Source of the DNA: an uncultured Campylobacter sp.
GTDB lineage: Bacteria > Campylobacterota > Campylobacteria > Campylobacterales > Campylobacteraceae
Length of the DNA stretch: 43,181 nucleotides
Assembly: GCF_937996225.1 (NCBI RefSeq)
Contig: NZ_CALKTC010000015.1
Location: 1 to 43,181, forward strand
Direction: 5' to 3'
Shown here in pieces: positions 7,484 to 16,472 of the stretch. Within the stretch, counting starts at the first letter, position 1. Each line of letters starts with the position of its first letter. The notes beneath the pieces were generated by a model, which worked only from the letters and a program-made list of their open reading frames with translations, searched no databases and was not told the DNA's origin. The translations under genes were made by a program, and so were the position numbers.

Positions 7484-8668
7484 ATGCAACTAAAAAAGAT
7501 AACGCCGTTAAGCAACGAATATCTCGAAAAGCTCGGCTTTTACTGGCACACGGACGCAGACGAGACGCCTTACGTCAGCGACGAGATCGTGCGCGTGAGC
7601 GCTGCGGAGGCGGATGCGTATTACGAAGCGGCGAACGAGCTATACGAGATGTTTGTCGCGGCCGCGCAGCACGTCATCGACAACAACCTTTTCCACGAGC
7701 TCGGCATCCCCTTCAACCTCGTAGATCTAATCAAACAAAGCTGGGAAAACGAGGTGCACTGGCATCTATACGGGCGCTTCGATTTCGCGGGCGGGCTGGA
7801 CGGCAAGCCGATCAAGCTGATAGAATTTAACGCCGACACGCCCACGGCGGTGTTTGAGACGGCGATCATCCAGTGGGCGATGCTGAAAGAAAACGGCATG
7901 GACGAGGCGAGCCAGTTCAACGACCTTTACGACGCGCTGCGCGATAATTTTAAGCGGCTCGTGGTGCTTGACGGCGAGCTCGAGGACTTTTCTAAATTTT
8001 ACGAAGGGTGGAAAATTCTATTTAGCAGCGTCGCGGGCAACGTCGAGGACGAAAAGACGACGAAGCTTTTGCAGCAGACCGCGGAGGATGCGGGCTTTAA
8101 GACGCGCTTTGCCTACGTGGATGAGGTGGAATTTAACGACGAAGAGGGCGTGTTTTTTGACGGCGAAAACTACGAGTATTGGTTCAAGCTGATCCCTTGG
8201 GAGGCGATCGCGATCGAGGAGGGCGAGCTCGCGCTCATCTTAAAAAACATCGTGCAAAATCAAAAGGCGATCATTCTAAACCCCGCATACACGCTGCTTT
8301 TCCAAAGCAAGGGGATTATGAAAATCCTGTGGGATCTGTATCCGAACCACCCGCTGCTGCTGCAAAGCTCCTTTTCGCCGATCATCGGCAAAAAGATGAT
8401 CAAAAAGCCGTTTTTGGCGCGCGAGGGGGCGAACGTGGCGATCTTTGACGCGGACGGCAAAAAAATAGAGGAAAACGGCGGCGAGTATGAAAATCAGAAA
8501 TTTTTATATCAGGAATTTTACGAGCTGAACAAAGACGAGCGCGCCCAGAGCTACCAAGCGGGGGTGTTTTTCGCATACGAAGGCTGTGCGCTGGGCTTCC
8601 GCAAGGGCGGCGAGATACTCAATAATCTCTCAAAATTTGTGGGGCACTACATCGAGGACGCGAAGTAG
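7484..8668 (+). CDS. Glutathionylspermidine synthase-family ATP-grasp ligase (Cj0372-like)
   Basis: A 394-residue protein of the glutathionylspermidine synthase pre-ATP-grasp family, which joins a carboxylate to an amine using ATP. Visible blocks are YGRFDFAG and KLIEFNADTPTAVFE (about residues 97-130), typical of the substrate and ATP pocket, and a C-terminal block with YQAGVFFAYEGCALGFRKGG. Only the synthetase domain is present; the amidase half of E. coli Gsp is absent, as usual in Campylobacter. The true substrate is unknown because glutathionylspermidine itself is not expected here. AAAAAAGGA precedes the ATG. Confidence 0.85.
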   Translation: MQLKKITPLSNEYLEKLGFYWHTDADETPYVSDEIVRVSAAEADAYYEAANELYEMFVAAAQHVIDNNLFHELGIPFNLVDLIKQSWENEVHWHLYGRFDFAGGLDGKPIKLIEFNADTPTAVFETAIIQWAMLKENGMDEASQFNDLYDALRDNFKRLVVLDGELEDFSKFYEGWKILFSSVAGNVEDEKTTKLLQQTAEDAGFKTRFAYVDEVEFNDEEGVFFDGENYEYWFKLIPWEAIAIEEGELALILKNIVQNQKAIILNPAYTLLFQSKGIMKILWDLYPNHPLLLQSSFSPIIGKKMIKKPFLAREGANVAIFDADGKKIEENGGEYENQKFLYQEFYELNKDERAQSYQAGVFFAYEGCALGFRKGGEILNNLSKFVGHYIEDAK

Positions 8669-8965
8669 CGGCGTGGCAAATTTTATAAAATTTGAGAAAT
8701 TTTAAGGCGGCGGCTCTTGGCGATAAATTTGGCGGTAAGGCTATCGCGGCGGTAAATTTTATCGCTCGGCGGCGGCGAAATTTAACGTAGCGGCGCGACC
8801 AAAATTCTGCGCGGATAAAATTTTGAGTAGATCAAATTCACGTGAACTAAAATTCCGCGTAGAGCAAGTTTTGCGCGAGCTAAATTTTAAAATTTAAACG
8901 CGAACGGCAGCAGCGATTAAATTTGTCTCTCGCTTCGGCGCAAATATTTAGACGCAGGTTTCAGC

Positions 8966-8984
8966 GGCGGTAAAATTTACCGCC
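8966..8984. repeat. Perfect GC-flanked palindrome with AAATTT core
   Basis: GGCGGTAAAATTTACCGCC has two 9-base arms around one central base. It is one of several palindromes in the AAATTT-rich intergenic regions. It has no T-tail, so it does not look like a simple terminator. Confidence 0.7.
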
Positions 8985-9149
8985 TGCTTCGGCATGAAAT
9001 TAGAATTTTAAAATTTAACGCCGCGCGCGCTGCGAGCATTAAATTTTGCGAGGGCAGGATTCACGATAGTTAAATTTTGCGAGAGTAAAATTTTGCAGGT
9101 TAAAATTTACCGTTTAAGCGCCGTGCTCCGAATCGCGCAATGGAATTTA

Positions 9150-9167
9150 GCGGCTAAATTTAGCCGC
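9150..9167. repeat. Perfect 18-bp palindrome with AAATTT core
   Basis: GCGGCTAAATTTAGCCGC is fully self-complementary. It lies 41 bases upstream of the dehydrogenase start codon, so it could also act as an operator there, though its likeness to other intergenic palindromes favours a repeat family. Confidence 0.7.
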
Positions 9168-9207
9168 GCTGCTACGACTTAAAATTTTTAAACGCAAAGG
9201 GGAAAAT

Positions 9208-10140
9208 ATGAAAATCGTATGTTTGGATGCCGCGACGCTGGGAGGCGATGCCGATCTTAGCGAGATCGCGAGCTTAGGCGAGTTTGAAAGCTACGAGATG
9301 ACCGAGCCTGCGCAAACCGCGCAGCGCCTAGCCGGTGCCGATGTCGTCATCACCAACAAAGTCCTAATCACGGACGAGATCATGGCGCAAACCGCGCTTA
9401 AGCTGATCTGCGTAAGCGCCACGGGCACGAATAATATCGACATGCAGGCAGCGCAGACTCGCGGCATCGCGGTGAAAAACGTGGCCGGCTATTCGACGAA
9501 CAGCGTCGTGCAGCAGACATTCGCGTCGCTGTTTGCGCTAACCAACGCGCTCGGATACTACGCGGATTACGGTAGCAGCGGCAAATGGTGCGAGAGCGAA
9601 ATTTTTACTCACATTGACGCGCCGATCAGCGAAATTTACGGCAAAGAATTCGGCGTCATCGGGCTTGGACAGATCGGCGCAAAGGTTGCCCGCATCGCCG
9701 CCGCGTTCGGCGCAAACGTGAGATACTACTCCACTAGCGGCGCGAATGATAGCGGCGAGTTTGCCAGAGTGGGCCTGGACACGCTTTTAAGAGCATGCGA
9801 CATAGTCTCGATCCACGCCCCGCTAAATGAAAAAACGGCGGGATTGATCGGCGAGACGGAGCTTGCGAAGATGAAAGAGGGGGCGATCTTGATGAATTTC
9901 GGCCGCGGCGGCATCGTAGATGAGGAGGCGCTGGCTCGCGCCGTGGACGAACGAGGCTTGCGCACGGCGCTTGACGTGCTGCAAACAGAGCCGATGAGGG
10001 CAAATCATCCGCTTTTGCGTGTGAAAAATCGCCGCAATGTCGTCATCACGCCTCACATCGCATGGGCGAGCATCGAGGCTCGCAAACGGCTGATAAAAAT
10101 GATCGCGCAAAATATCAGGGATTTTATGAGCGGTAAATGA
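9208..10140 (+). CDS. D-2-hydroxyacid dehydrogenase (Cj0373-like)
   Basis: A 310-residue NAD-dependent 2-hydroxyacid dehydrogenase. The Rossmann motif GLGQIG is at residues 152-157. The catalytic triad of the family is visible: Arg in NFGRGG, Glu in the LQTEPM segment, and His in ITPHIAWAS. The N-terminal substrate domain includes VSATGTNNIDMQAA and NVAGYSTNSV, typical of glycerate/hydroxypyruvate-type members. Substrate cannot be fixed from sequence. AAAGGGG precedes the ATG. It matches Cj0373 in position after the ATP-grasp gene, but here the two are separated by 539 bases of repeat-like DNA. Confidence 0.9.
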   Translation: MKIVCLDAATLGGDADLSEIASLGEFESYEMTEPAQTAQRLAGADVVITNKVLITDEIMAQTALKLICVSATGTNNIDMQAAQTRGIAVKNVAGYSTNSVVQQTFASLFALTNALGYYADYGSSGKWCESEIFTHIDAPISEIYGKEFGVIGLGQIGAKVARIAAAFGANVRYYSTSGANDSGEFARVGLDTLLRACDIVSIHAPLNEKTAGLIGETELAKMKEGAILMNFGRGGIVDEEALARAVDERGLRTALDVLQTEPMRANHPLLRVKNRRNVVITPHIAWASIEARKRLIKMIAQNIRDFMSGK

Positions 10141-10329
10141 ATGCAGTTAAAACGCCGAAGCAAATTTAACAAAATCAAGATGCGGCACAAGGCCCACAAA
10201 GACTCTGCACGCAGTATTTCAAAGCGCTGTATATAAAATTTTATTAACTGAAAAGAAGCGATACCACTTCGGATAAAATTTTAAATTTACGCCGCGGATA
10301 AGCTATCTCTCCGCTTTGAATTCGTAGAT

Positions 10330-11475
10330 TTATCTTTTCTTATAAATTCTTTTTATGCTCATCCAAAATCCCGTAACTATAAAAAATAACACTGAAATCG
10401 CCGCTACGCAAAATAAGAACTTACCCGCCTCGCCGAAGATATAGCCCGAATGCACGCTCAAAACGGCTTTATGTATAGCAAACGGGCGCGGCATGGTGCT
10501 TTTCGCATCATCATAGCGAGCATGCCGCAAGATGCCCTTTTTAACGTTTACACTCATCGTATTCATATGCTCTTCGCCCTCCTCGCCTTTATCGAAATAA
10601 AAGATCATAAAATTTTCTCCATCTTTTTGGGCGATAATATTGAAGAATTCGTAGTTTTCACCGCATTCACGCTTAAAAATATCAAATGCCGTCTGAAAAT
10701 TTAAAATTTTATCTTCATCCTCGAGCGAAAATCCTCGCACTTCAGTAAAGCTCGTTTTTCTAAAAATTTCCTTTTCCCCTAGCGCTCTGTTGGTGATTTT
10801 GGCTATCCAATCATACGACCAATAAAGCCCACTAGCGCTTATCGTAAGCAAAACGGGCAGCAGCAAAACTCCGACCGCGCCGTGCAAGCTATATAAAAAC
10901 GTGTAACCTCTCGCTTTAAAATTTATCCTAAATGCGCGTAAAATCTTTCCTCTAAAGCTAGGATAATAGATCACCACGCCTGAAATTAAGACTAAAATAA
11001 ACATAACCGTGCTAAGCGCCACAATATTTTTGCCTATTAGCCGCAGAGCTTCGTTTTTGCTTAGCCCAAATCCCAGATTGGTATGTAGGTTTAGTATTAC
11101 GCCGATAAACGTATCGCCTATGTTTTCCGAAGTAATTTCGCCGCTATAAGGATCTATAAAATATGATTTAAACTCGCCGCTAGAATCTGTGCCGGAAAGC
11201 CTAATCGCCTCATTTTTATTGTGAGGAATTCTATAATAACTGAGCGTAAAACCGGGCTTGGCTTTTCTGAAAATATTTAAAATTTTGGCGGGCTTAAGAG
11301 CGTCTTTTTCGCTTGGGCTCACGAAAGATTTGCTTTGATTTAACGCATCTATAATCTCGTCGTGATACGAGATAATAGCGCCGCTAAGGGCTACGATCAA
11401 GATCGGCACGCAGCATATAAGCGTCAAAACAAGATGGACGTTGAACCAAAATTTTTTCCTTTTTAGAATCGCCAT
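10330..11475 (-). CDS. PepSY-domain inner-membrane protein, iron-uptake associated
   Basis: A 381-residue PepSY-associated membrane protein (PiuB/FoxB-like class). TM1 lies at about residues 10-32 (VHLVLTLICCVPILIVALSGAII), followed by a periplasmic PepSY domain, TM helices near 145-170 and 190-215, a second periplasmic segment, and a last helix near 350-370. Histidines next to the helices (VHLV, SLHGAVG, SVHSGYIFG) could ligate heme. Such proteins are thought to help reduce or release iron from imported siderophores. It is 49 bases after the TonB receptor on the same strand, so they probably form an operon. AAGGAA precedes the ATG. Confidence 0.82.
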   Translation of the reverse strand: MAILKRKKFWFNVHLVLTLICCVPILIVALSGAIISYHDEIIDALNQSKSFVSPSEKDALKPAKILNIFRKAKPGFTLSYYRIPHNKNEAIRLSGTDSSGEFKSYFIDPYSGEITSENIGDTFIGVILNLHTNLGFGLSKNEALRLIGKNIVALSTVMFILVLISGVVIYYPSFRGKILRAFRINFKARGYTFLYSLHGAVGVLLLPVLLTISASGLYWSYDWIAKITNRALGEKEIFRKTSFTEVRGFSLEDEDKILNFQTAFDIFKRECGENYEFFNIIAQKDGENFMIFYFDKGEEGEEHMNTMSVNVKKGILRHARYDDAKSTMPRPFAIHKAVLSVHSGYIFGEAGKFLFCVAAISVLFFIVTGFWMSIKRIYKKR

Positions 11476-11524
11476 TAATTTCCTTAAATTTTAAATCCGC
11501 GGACGAAATTTATGCGCCGCGAAT

Positions 11525-13495
11525 TTAAAAGTTCACGTTAAATCCAACCTGCGCCTTCATCCCGTCTACGACCATCATTTGGTAATTTCCCGAGCGCGTT
11601 AGTACAAATTCGTTGAATATGTTATAAAGCGTAAAATTTAAACTTGCGTCTTTTGTAACTTTATAGCTCGCGCCCAGATCAAAAAGCGTGTATGAGCGGA
11701 TATCCTCATCGTAGCTTAGGCTATCGCGCGTCCTACTATAATAATTTATTTGCGACCATAAGTTTAGCTTGGAGCTTACGTCGTAATCAAATCCTAGCTT
11801 TACCGAATGGATTGGAAAATTATTTAAGGTTTTGCCCTTCTCGCTACCCGTTTTTTGCTCGGATTTCGTATAGGCGTAGTTTGCATGCAGCTTCAAATTA
11901 TCTAAAATTTGATAATCGCTACTTAGCTCTAGACCCCTAACCTCGGCTTCTCCAATGTTTATAGTATCCCAAATTCCGCGTCTGTAAGTTTTGCCGTTAT
12001 GTACGCAAGGATTTCCCGGTCTTGGACGGCAAATTAATTTAGTAGAAATTCCATCTTTGATTTCGGTATAAAACGCAGTAGCGCTAAAGTTAAATTTATC
12101 GTTATCGTCATAAGAAAACCCGCCTTCGTAGCTTATGCTGCTTTCAGGCTTTAAAGAGCTTCTGCCGATCTGCGCTCCCTGGCCTCCTGCAAATGGCAGG
12201 GCAAGGCCCTCGCTACGCTGCTTAATATCCGGAGTTGAATATCCCGTCGAAACGCCGCCTTTAATAGAAAAACTTTCGTTTAAACGATAAACGGCATAAG
12301 CGCGCGGCGATATATGGCCGCCATAGTCCTTATCGCGGTTATATCTGATTCCGCCGGTTAGTGTTAAATCGTCAGTTAGATAAAAATCATCCTCGCCGTA
12401 GATCGAATAATCCCATCTTTTGACATTTGCCTCATCTGCGGTAGTGGCGGCTTCGTTTAATCTCTCGCTTCGGTATTGCACGCCCAAACTCAAAGCATTT
12501 GAATCGAAAAAATATGAGCCTTTAGAATTTAGCGTAGTCGTTCTAAGACGCAGATCCTGGGCGCCGCTTTCTTTCATGCTATCGTAGTTTGCATAGCTAT
12601 CTATCATAAACTTATCGTATTTTCCCTGGTGAGACAGGCTTGCGGTGTAGCCTTTCATATCCTCTTTCGCAATATCGTTATTGCCTCCCGAGGTTGTTCG
12701 CGTACGCCCATATGTACGCCTAAATTTATTATTTACTTTACGATAATCAAGCGTTACCTCATCATTTTGCGTTACGTTATACATCAGTTTTGCGCCTATA
12801 TTCGTCTCTTCATTATTTCTATTCGCATAAGGCTCTTTATCCTCTATCTTTTCAAAAAATCTGCCGTAAAGTGCGATACCTAGCACGTCCGGGACGATAG
12901 CTCCGTTTAGATAAAAACCCGTTTGATAATCACCTTTTATTTGCGATTTTTTAGCGAAAGTATAGTATCCGTTTACATTGCCGCTAGGCTCATTTGAAAA
13001 GCCCTTGGTGATGATATTTATTACTCCGCCCATAGCGTCGCTGCCGTAAAGCGAGCTCATAGGACCGCGGATGACCTCTATGCGCTCTATCGCATTTGCG
13101 GGAGGCAAGAAATTCTGGCTACTGCCAATACTTCTTAATCCTTTATAAGCACTATCGCTGGTCGCGGGCTTGCCGTCGATTAAAATTTTCGTATATTTTT
13201 GAGACAGACCTCTTAGGCTTATGCCTTTTCTCGATGCAGCGCCTAGCGTTGCGGTAAAGGCACTCGGCAAGTCCTCTACCATTGCGGAGATATCTTGGTA
13301 GTTGCGCTTTTGTATCTCTTTTTGCGTAAGAACGGAGATAGAAGCGGGTGCGTCTTGAATATTTTGCCGATAGCCCGTAGCACTGACTACGGTAATTTCA
13401 CCCAAATTTACGCTTTTGTCCTGTTTTTCTATCTCACTCGATATCCCGGCTGTCGCTATAGCAGCAATCAGCGATAATTTATATATTACGTGCAC
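11525..13495 (-). CDS. CirA-like TonB-dependent siderophore receptor
   Basis: A 656-residue outer-membrane receptor starting at GTG 13,495 (AAAAGGGG site upstream). A signal peptide is followed by a TonB-box-like EITVVSA, the plug domain with SIERIEV-type and RGPMSSLYGSDAMGG motifs, then a 22-strand barrel ending in aromatic-rich GFNVNF. The plug motif is nearly that of CirA/IrgA catecholate receptors. A Cys pair (residues around 480-490) would form a disulfide in an extracellular loop. The cargo is probably a catecholate siderophore, by family. A PepSY gene follows and an AraC regulator is divergent. No TonB-ExbB-ExbD or siderophore ABC transporter is nearby. Confidence 0.88.
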   Translation of the reverse strand: MHVIYKLSLIAAIATAGISSEIEKQDKSVNLGEITVVSATGYRQNIQDAPASISVLTQKEIQKRNYQDISAMVEDLPSAFTATLGAASRKGISLRGLSQKYTKILIDGKPATSDSAYKGLRSIGSSQNFLPPANAIERIEVIRGPMSSLYGSDAMGGVINIITKGFSNEPSGNVNGYYTFAKKSQIKGDYQTGFYLNGAIVPDVLGIALYGRFFEKIEDKEPYANRNNEETNIGAKLMYNVTQNDEVTLDYRKVNNKFRRTYGRTRTTSGGNNDIAKEDMKGYTASLSHQGKYDKFMIDSYANYDSMKESGAQDLRLRTTTLNSKGSYFFDSNALSLGVQYRSERLNEAATTADEANVKRWDYSIYGEDDFYLTDDLTLTGGIRYNRDKDYGGHISPRAYAVYRLNESFSIKGGVSTGYSTPDIKQRSEGLALPFAGGQGAQIGRSSLKPESSISYEGGFSYDDNDKFNFSATAFYTEIKDGISTKLICRPRPGNPCVHNGKTYRRGIWDTINIGEAEVRGLELSSDYQILDNLKLHANYAYTKSEQKTGSEKGKTLNNFPIHSVKLGFDYDVSSKLNLWSQINYYSRTRDSLSYDEDIRSYTLFDLGASYKVTKDASLNFTLYNIFNEFVLTRSGNYQMMVVDGMKAQVGFNVNF

Positions 13496-13534
13496 AAACG
13501 CCCCTTTTCTTATTAAAATTTAAACTCATTTTAC

Positions 13535-13555
13535 TATAATAAGATACGCATTATC
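13535..13555. promoter_or_regulatory. TATAAT box overlapping a Fur-box-like sequence
   Basis: TATAAT at 13,535-13,540 is a perfect -10 box for the AraC gene on the plus strand. The overlapping 20 bases, read on the minus strand as GATAATGCGTATCTTATTAT, resemble the GATAAT/ATTATC arms of Fur sites. The position, between a siderophore receptor and its regulator, fits iron control. Neither role is proven. Confidence 0.45.
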
Positions 13556-13604
13556 AAGAAATACTAAACGGTAGAGGGATTTTTTTAAACGCTAAAGGGA
13601 TAAG

Positions 13605-14561
13605 ATGAGTAAAGAGATAAGTTTAGATGATTTTTTACAAAAAATATCTAACGACATTGAGCCGTCCAAGCAATGCAGGTATAACAAAACCGAGCTTGAA
13701 AGCGAAAGCATAAAATTTGGCTTTAGCTCTTTTTATACGGGCGGAGAGATAGGATATTATAGCAGCGATATAATTTGCAGAGATTTCCTTTTGCATCGCC
13801 ACGAACGGGGCAGCCGCTATTCATTTTTATTTTTCAATACGGGCGAAAATCCTATCTGCTTCAGATCGGATAAAGATCAGTTCGTCTTGAATAAAGGTGA
13901 GTTTTGGCTCGGAACTATGCAAAGCAAATTGCGTGGCGTTCACGAGCTTGAAAATAAACACTATAAAAGCTCCTGCATAGCGCTTAGCACCGTTTTTGCA
14001 AATGAGCTGGGAATTTTAAAAAATTTGAATTTAGATCAGGCCGTTTGTATGAAGAAATTTAAAACGAGCGCCGTGCAAAATATCATCCTTAAAGAAATCG
14101 AAAATGCCGCGATATACGACGGCAAAATGCGCGAAATTTTTATGGAAAGTAAAATTTTAGAGATGCTTTATAGAAGTTTTCATAAATTTAATGAGCCCCA
14201 AAATGCGCTTAGCCTTGATGAAAATCGCATAAAAACAGTTCAAAAAGCAAAGAAAATATTACTTGAAAATATGCAAAACCCACCTAGCATTAAGGAGCTC
14301 GCTCGTCTTTGTGCCACGAATGAATTTGCACTAAAAAGGGATTTTAAAGCATATTTTGGCACGACCATTTATGCGATGCTGACAAATGAGCGGCTTGGAA
14401 TTGCAAAAGAGCTATTAAGTCTAGATCAAATCAGCGTAAACGAAGCCGCTAAAATGGTCGGATACAATAATTTATCGCATTTTTCTAAAATTTTTAGGGC
14501 TAAATTTAATATACTGCCGACGCAACTGAAAAAGGATATAAAATTTTACTACTCGGATTAG
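13605..14561 (+). CDS. AraC-family regulator of the siderophore locus
   Basis: A 318-residue AraC/XylS regulator. The last 100 residues carry the two HTH motifs: PPSIKELARLCATNEFALKRDFKAYFG and ISVNEAAKMVGYNNLSHFSKIFRAKFN. The N-terminal 200 residues form an effector domain with an HRHERGSRYSFLFF segment. The arrangement and divergent orientation to a TonB receptor match PchR-type activators that respond to an imported siderophore. The ligand is not known. AAAGGGA precedes the ATG. It probably activates the 13,495-10,330 operon and perhaps itself from the 109-base intergenic region. Confidence 0.85.
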   Translation: MSKEISLDDFLQKISNDIEPSKQCRYNKTELESESIKFGFSSFYTGGEIGYYSSDIICRDFLLHRHERGSRYSFLFFNTGENPICFRSDKDQFVLNKGEFWLGTMQSKLRGVHELENKHYKSSCIALSTVFANELGILKNLNLDQAVCMKKFKTSAVQNIILKEIENAAIYDGKMREIFMESKILEMLYRSFHKFNEPQNALSLDENRIKTVQKAKKILLENMQNPPSIKELARLCATNEFALKRDFKAYFGTTIYAMLTNERLGIAKELLSLDQISVNEAAKMVGYNNLSHFSKIFRAKFNILPTQLKKDIKFYYSD

Positions 14562-14707
14562 AATTTCTTGCGACCGGCTATCTTTTATAAGCCGCGCCCT
14601 TTCACAACCGCATATCAAAACATCATAAAATTTTATATCGCAACCGGGATCCGTAAAAATACGGAATTTAAATTATAAATGCCGCCGAAATCTTGGCAGC
14701 AAAAGCG

Positions 14708-14730
14708 AGCTGCGATCAAATATCGCAGCT
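14708..14730 (-). terminator. Perfect hairpin after the binding-protein cluster
   Basis: AGCTGCGAT and ATCGCAGCT form a perfect 9-bp stem around CAAAT. On the minus strand it is followed by CGCTTTTGC, a weak T-run. It lies 53 bases past the last binding-protein gene and could end that operon, or the convergent AraC transcript. Confidence 0.45.
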
Positions 14731-14782
14731 GCGGGTATGTTTAGACGCCAAGGGGCACCTTAAAATTTTAGATGCATCTAAA

Positions 14783-15586
14783 TTAAAACAGGCTATAAAC
14801 CTCATCGAGTGTGAAGTGCTTTTTATCGATCTTACCGCTGTAGTATGGCTTGATATCCTCGTCAAAAGCCTTATGGAAAAATTTCGCTTTATACATTTTT
14901 ACCAGGCTGCTATTGACCGCATCAAGCAGCTCGGTATTGCCCTTAGATAGGGCGACGGCGATATAATCTACCTTGCCAAGGTTGATGATTTTTGCATCCA
15001 ACGCGGCATCGTTTCTAGCGTATCCGAGTACGACCGTATTATCGTCGGCAAAGCCTATGCCCTCGCCAGCCTTTAACCTAGCGACGCACTCATTCGCGTC
15101 GGTACATGTCGCAATCTCATAGCCCGCGTTTTTGAAGTGCTCCTCGGCAGTTGTGCCTTTAACGCTTAGAATTTTTTTATGCGCGATCTGATCGATTCTT
15201 GAAATATTATCATCCTTACGGCTTAGCACGCCGATCTGCACTGAATAATACGGGTAGGAAAAATCAACTTTCTGAACGCGATCTTTTGTGACGGTGAGCT
15301 TGGATATGATGAGATCGACTTTATTTTGCTCCAGTGAGGGAACGCGATCTTTAGATGCTACGGCGATAAAGTCGATTTTGATCTTTTTATTGCCGAATAG
15401 ATTTTTGACTAGCTCGTTTGCCAAATCAACTTCAAAGCCCTTCAGCGTGCCGTTATCATCGAAGCTAAACGGAGGCTGGGAATCTTGCAAGCCTATGCGA
15501 ATTTCGCCTGCTTGCTTGATATCTGCTAGGGAATTAGCGCAAAGCGCACCAGCACCCAGCAAAATACTTAGTAGAATTTTTTTCAT
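14783..15586 (-). CDS. Periplasmic amino-acid-binding protein, tandem copy 4
   Basis: A 267-residue family-3 (PEB1/HisJ-like) extracellular solute-binding protein. A signal peptide (cleavage near GALCANS) precedes IRIGLQDSQPPFSF and the conserved block TVTKDRVQKVDFSYPYY with the ligand-contacting Arg at 103. C161 and C167 are placed as in the other three copies and probably form a disulfide. It is the most diverged of the four tandem paralogues and the last in the operon, 15 bases after copy 3. AAAGGA precedes the ATG. The ligand is probably a polar amino acid. No permease or ATPase gene is present nearby. Confidence 0.88.
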   Translation of the reverse strand: MKKILLSILLGAGALCANSLADIKQAGEIRIGLQDSQPPFSFDDNGTLKGFEVDLANELVKNLFGNKKIKIDFIAVASKDRVPSLEQNKVDLIISKLTVTKDRVQKVDFSYPYYSVQIGVLSRKDDNISRIDQIAHKKILSVKGTTAEEHFKNAGYEIATCTDANECVARLKAGEGIGFADDNTVVLGYARNDAALDAKIINLGKVDYIAVALSKGNTELLDAVNSSLVKMYKAKFFHKAFDEDIKPYYSGKIDKKHFTLDEVYSLF

Positions 15587-15601
15587 ATTTCGTCCTTTGA
15601 A

Positions 15602-16405
15602 TTAAAACATTTTATAAAGATCATCTAACAAGAAATATTTTTTCTCAGCCTTGCCCTTGTAAAAAGGATCAATGCTGTCGTTGAAAATTTTCTTGAAAAA
15701 GCCGTTTTTGCTGAGCTTGACAAGCCCGTCGTTTAAGGCGTTTAGCAAGTCATCGTTGCCTTTTTGCACCGCGATAGCTAAAAAGTCCGTCGTGCCTAAA
15801 TTCTTGATATTTACCTCTACCTTGCGATCTACAACCGAATAACCCAAAACTACCATATTATCGTCTGCATAGCCGCTGCCGCGACCGGATTTTAGCGCTC
15901 GGAAACATTCACTAGAACTAGCGCATGAGATAACTTTAAAGCCTTCCTTATTAAAATAATCAAACGCCGTAGTGCCGGGCTCTGCTAAAATTTCTTTATC
16001 CTGCAGGTCGTTTATTGTCTTGATATTGTCATCGCTACGGGTTAGCACGCCGATATTTACGCTAAAGTAAGGATTTGAAAAATCCACTAGTTTCTCGCGC
16101 TCTTTCGTAACCGTGATGGCTGCGATATCCAAATCGACCTTGTTATCTTGCACGGCTGTGATACGATCATTGCCCAGAGTTACGACATATTCGATTTTAC
16201 CACCCTTATCGCCGAAAATTTCTTTCACGAGCTCTTCGATAAGCGAAATTTCAAAACCGCTATATCTTCCATCTTCAGAGACGCTAAGCGGCGGCAGTGA
16301 GCCGTCCACTCCGATACGAATGAGCCCTTTTTCTTTGATCTGCGCTAAAGAGTGAGCAAATAACGAACACGAAGCGATTAACAACGCAAATATAATCTTT
16401 TTCAT
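15602..16405 (-). CDS. Periplasmic amino-acid-binding protein, tandem copy 3
   Basis: A 267-residue family-3 solute-binding protein with a signal peptide ending near SLFAHS. It shares long stretches with copy 2 (GDKGGKIEYVVTLG, VEVNIKNLG, TDFLAIAVQKGN), so this pair arose by recent duplication. The ligand-pocket block is TVTKEREKLVDFSNPYF, and the Cys pair is CASSSEC. Differences cluster at the N-terminal lip (SLPPLSVSEDG against SSPPFSVAKDG), which could change specificity. AAAGGA lies just before the ATG. It sits 67 bases after copy 2, the largest gap in the cluster. Confidence 0.88.
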   Translation of the reverse strand: MKKIIFALLIASCSLFAHSLAQIKEKGLIRIGVDGSLPPLSVSEDGRYSGFEISLIEELVKEIFGDKGGKIEYVVTLGNDRITAVQDNKVDLDIAAITVTKEREKLVDFSNPYFSVNIGVLTRSDDNIKTINDLQDKEILAEPGTTAFDYFNKEGFKVISCASSSECFRALKSGRGSGYADDNMVVLGYSVVDRKVEVNIKNLGTTDFLAIAVQKGNDDLLNALNDGLVKLSKNGFFKKIFNDSIDPFYKGKAEKKYFLLDDLYKMF

Positions 16406-16472
16406 AAAATTCCTTTAAATTTTACTAAAATTTCGCAAGCGAATAGAATTTCCCATCCATCGCCACTTTAAA

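Larger units (their letters stand above)
8669..9207. other. 539-bp intergenic region packed with AAATTT words
   Basis: By eye I count 18 copies of the self-complementary word AAATTT here, against well under one expected at this base composition. They are spaced among GCGG-rich segments, and several form larger perfect palindromes. No ORF, tRNA or terminator is seen. The promoter of the dehydrogenase gene must lie at the right end; TTAAAATTTTTAAA just upstream of the ribosome site is AT-rich but has no standard -10 box. Confidence 0.7.

Noticed and set aside
8669..9207. CRISPR array
   Set aside because: The AAATTT words are irregularly spaced and too short to be CRISPR repeats, and no cas gene is present.
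14693..14950. 85-codon plus-strand ORF overlapping the last binding-protein gene
   Set aside because: Most of it is antisense to the C-terminus of a clear solute-binding protein, and no ribosome site precedes it.
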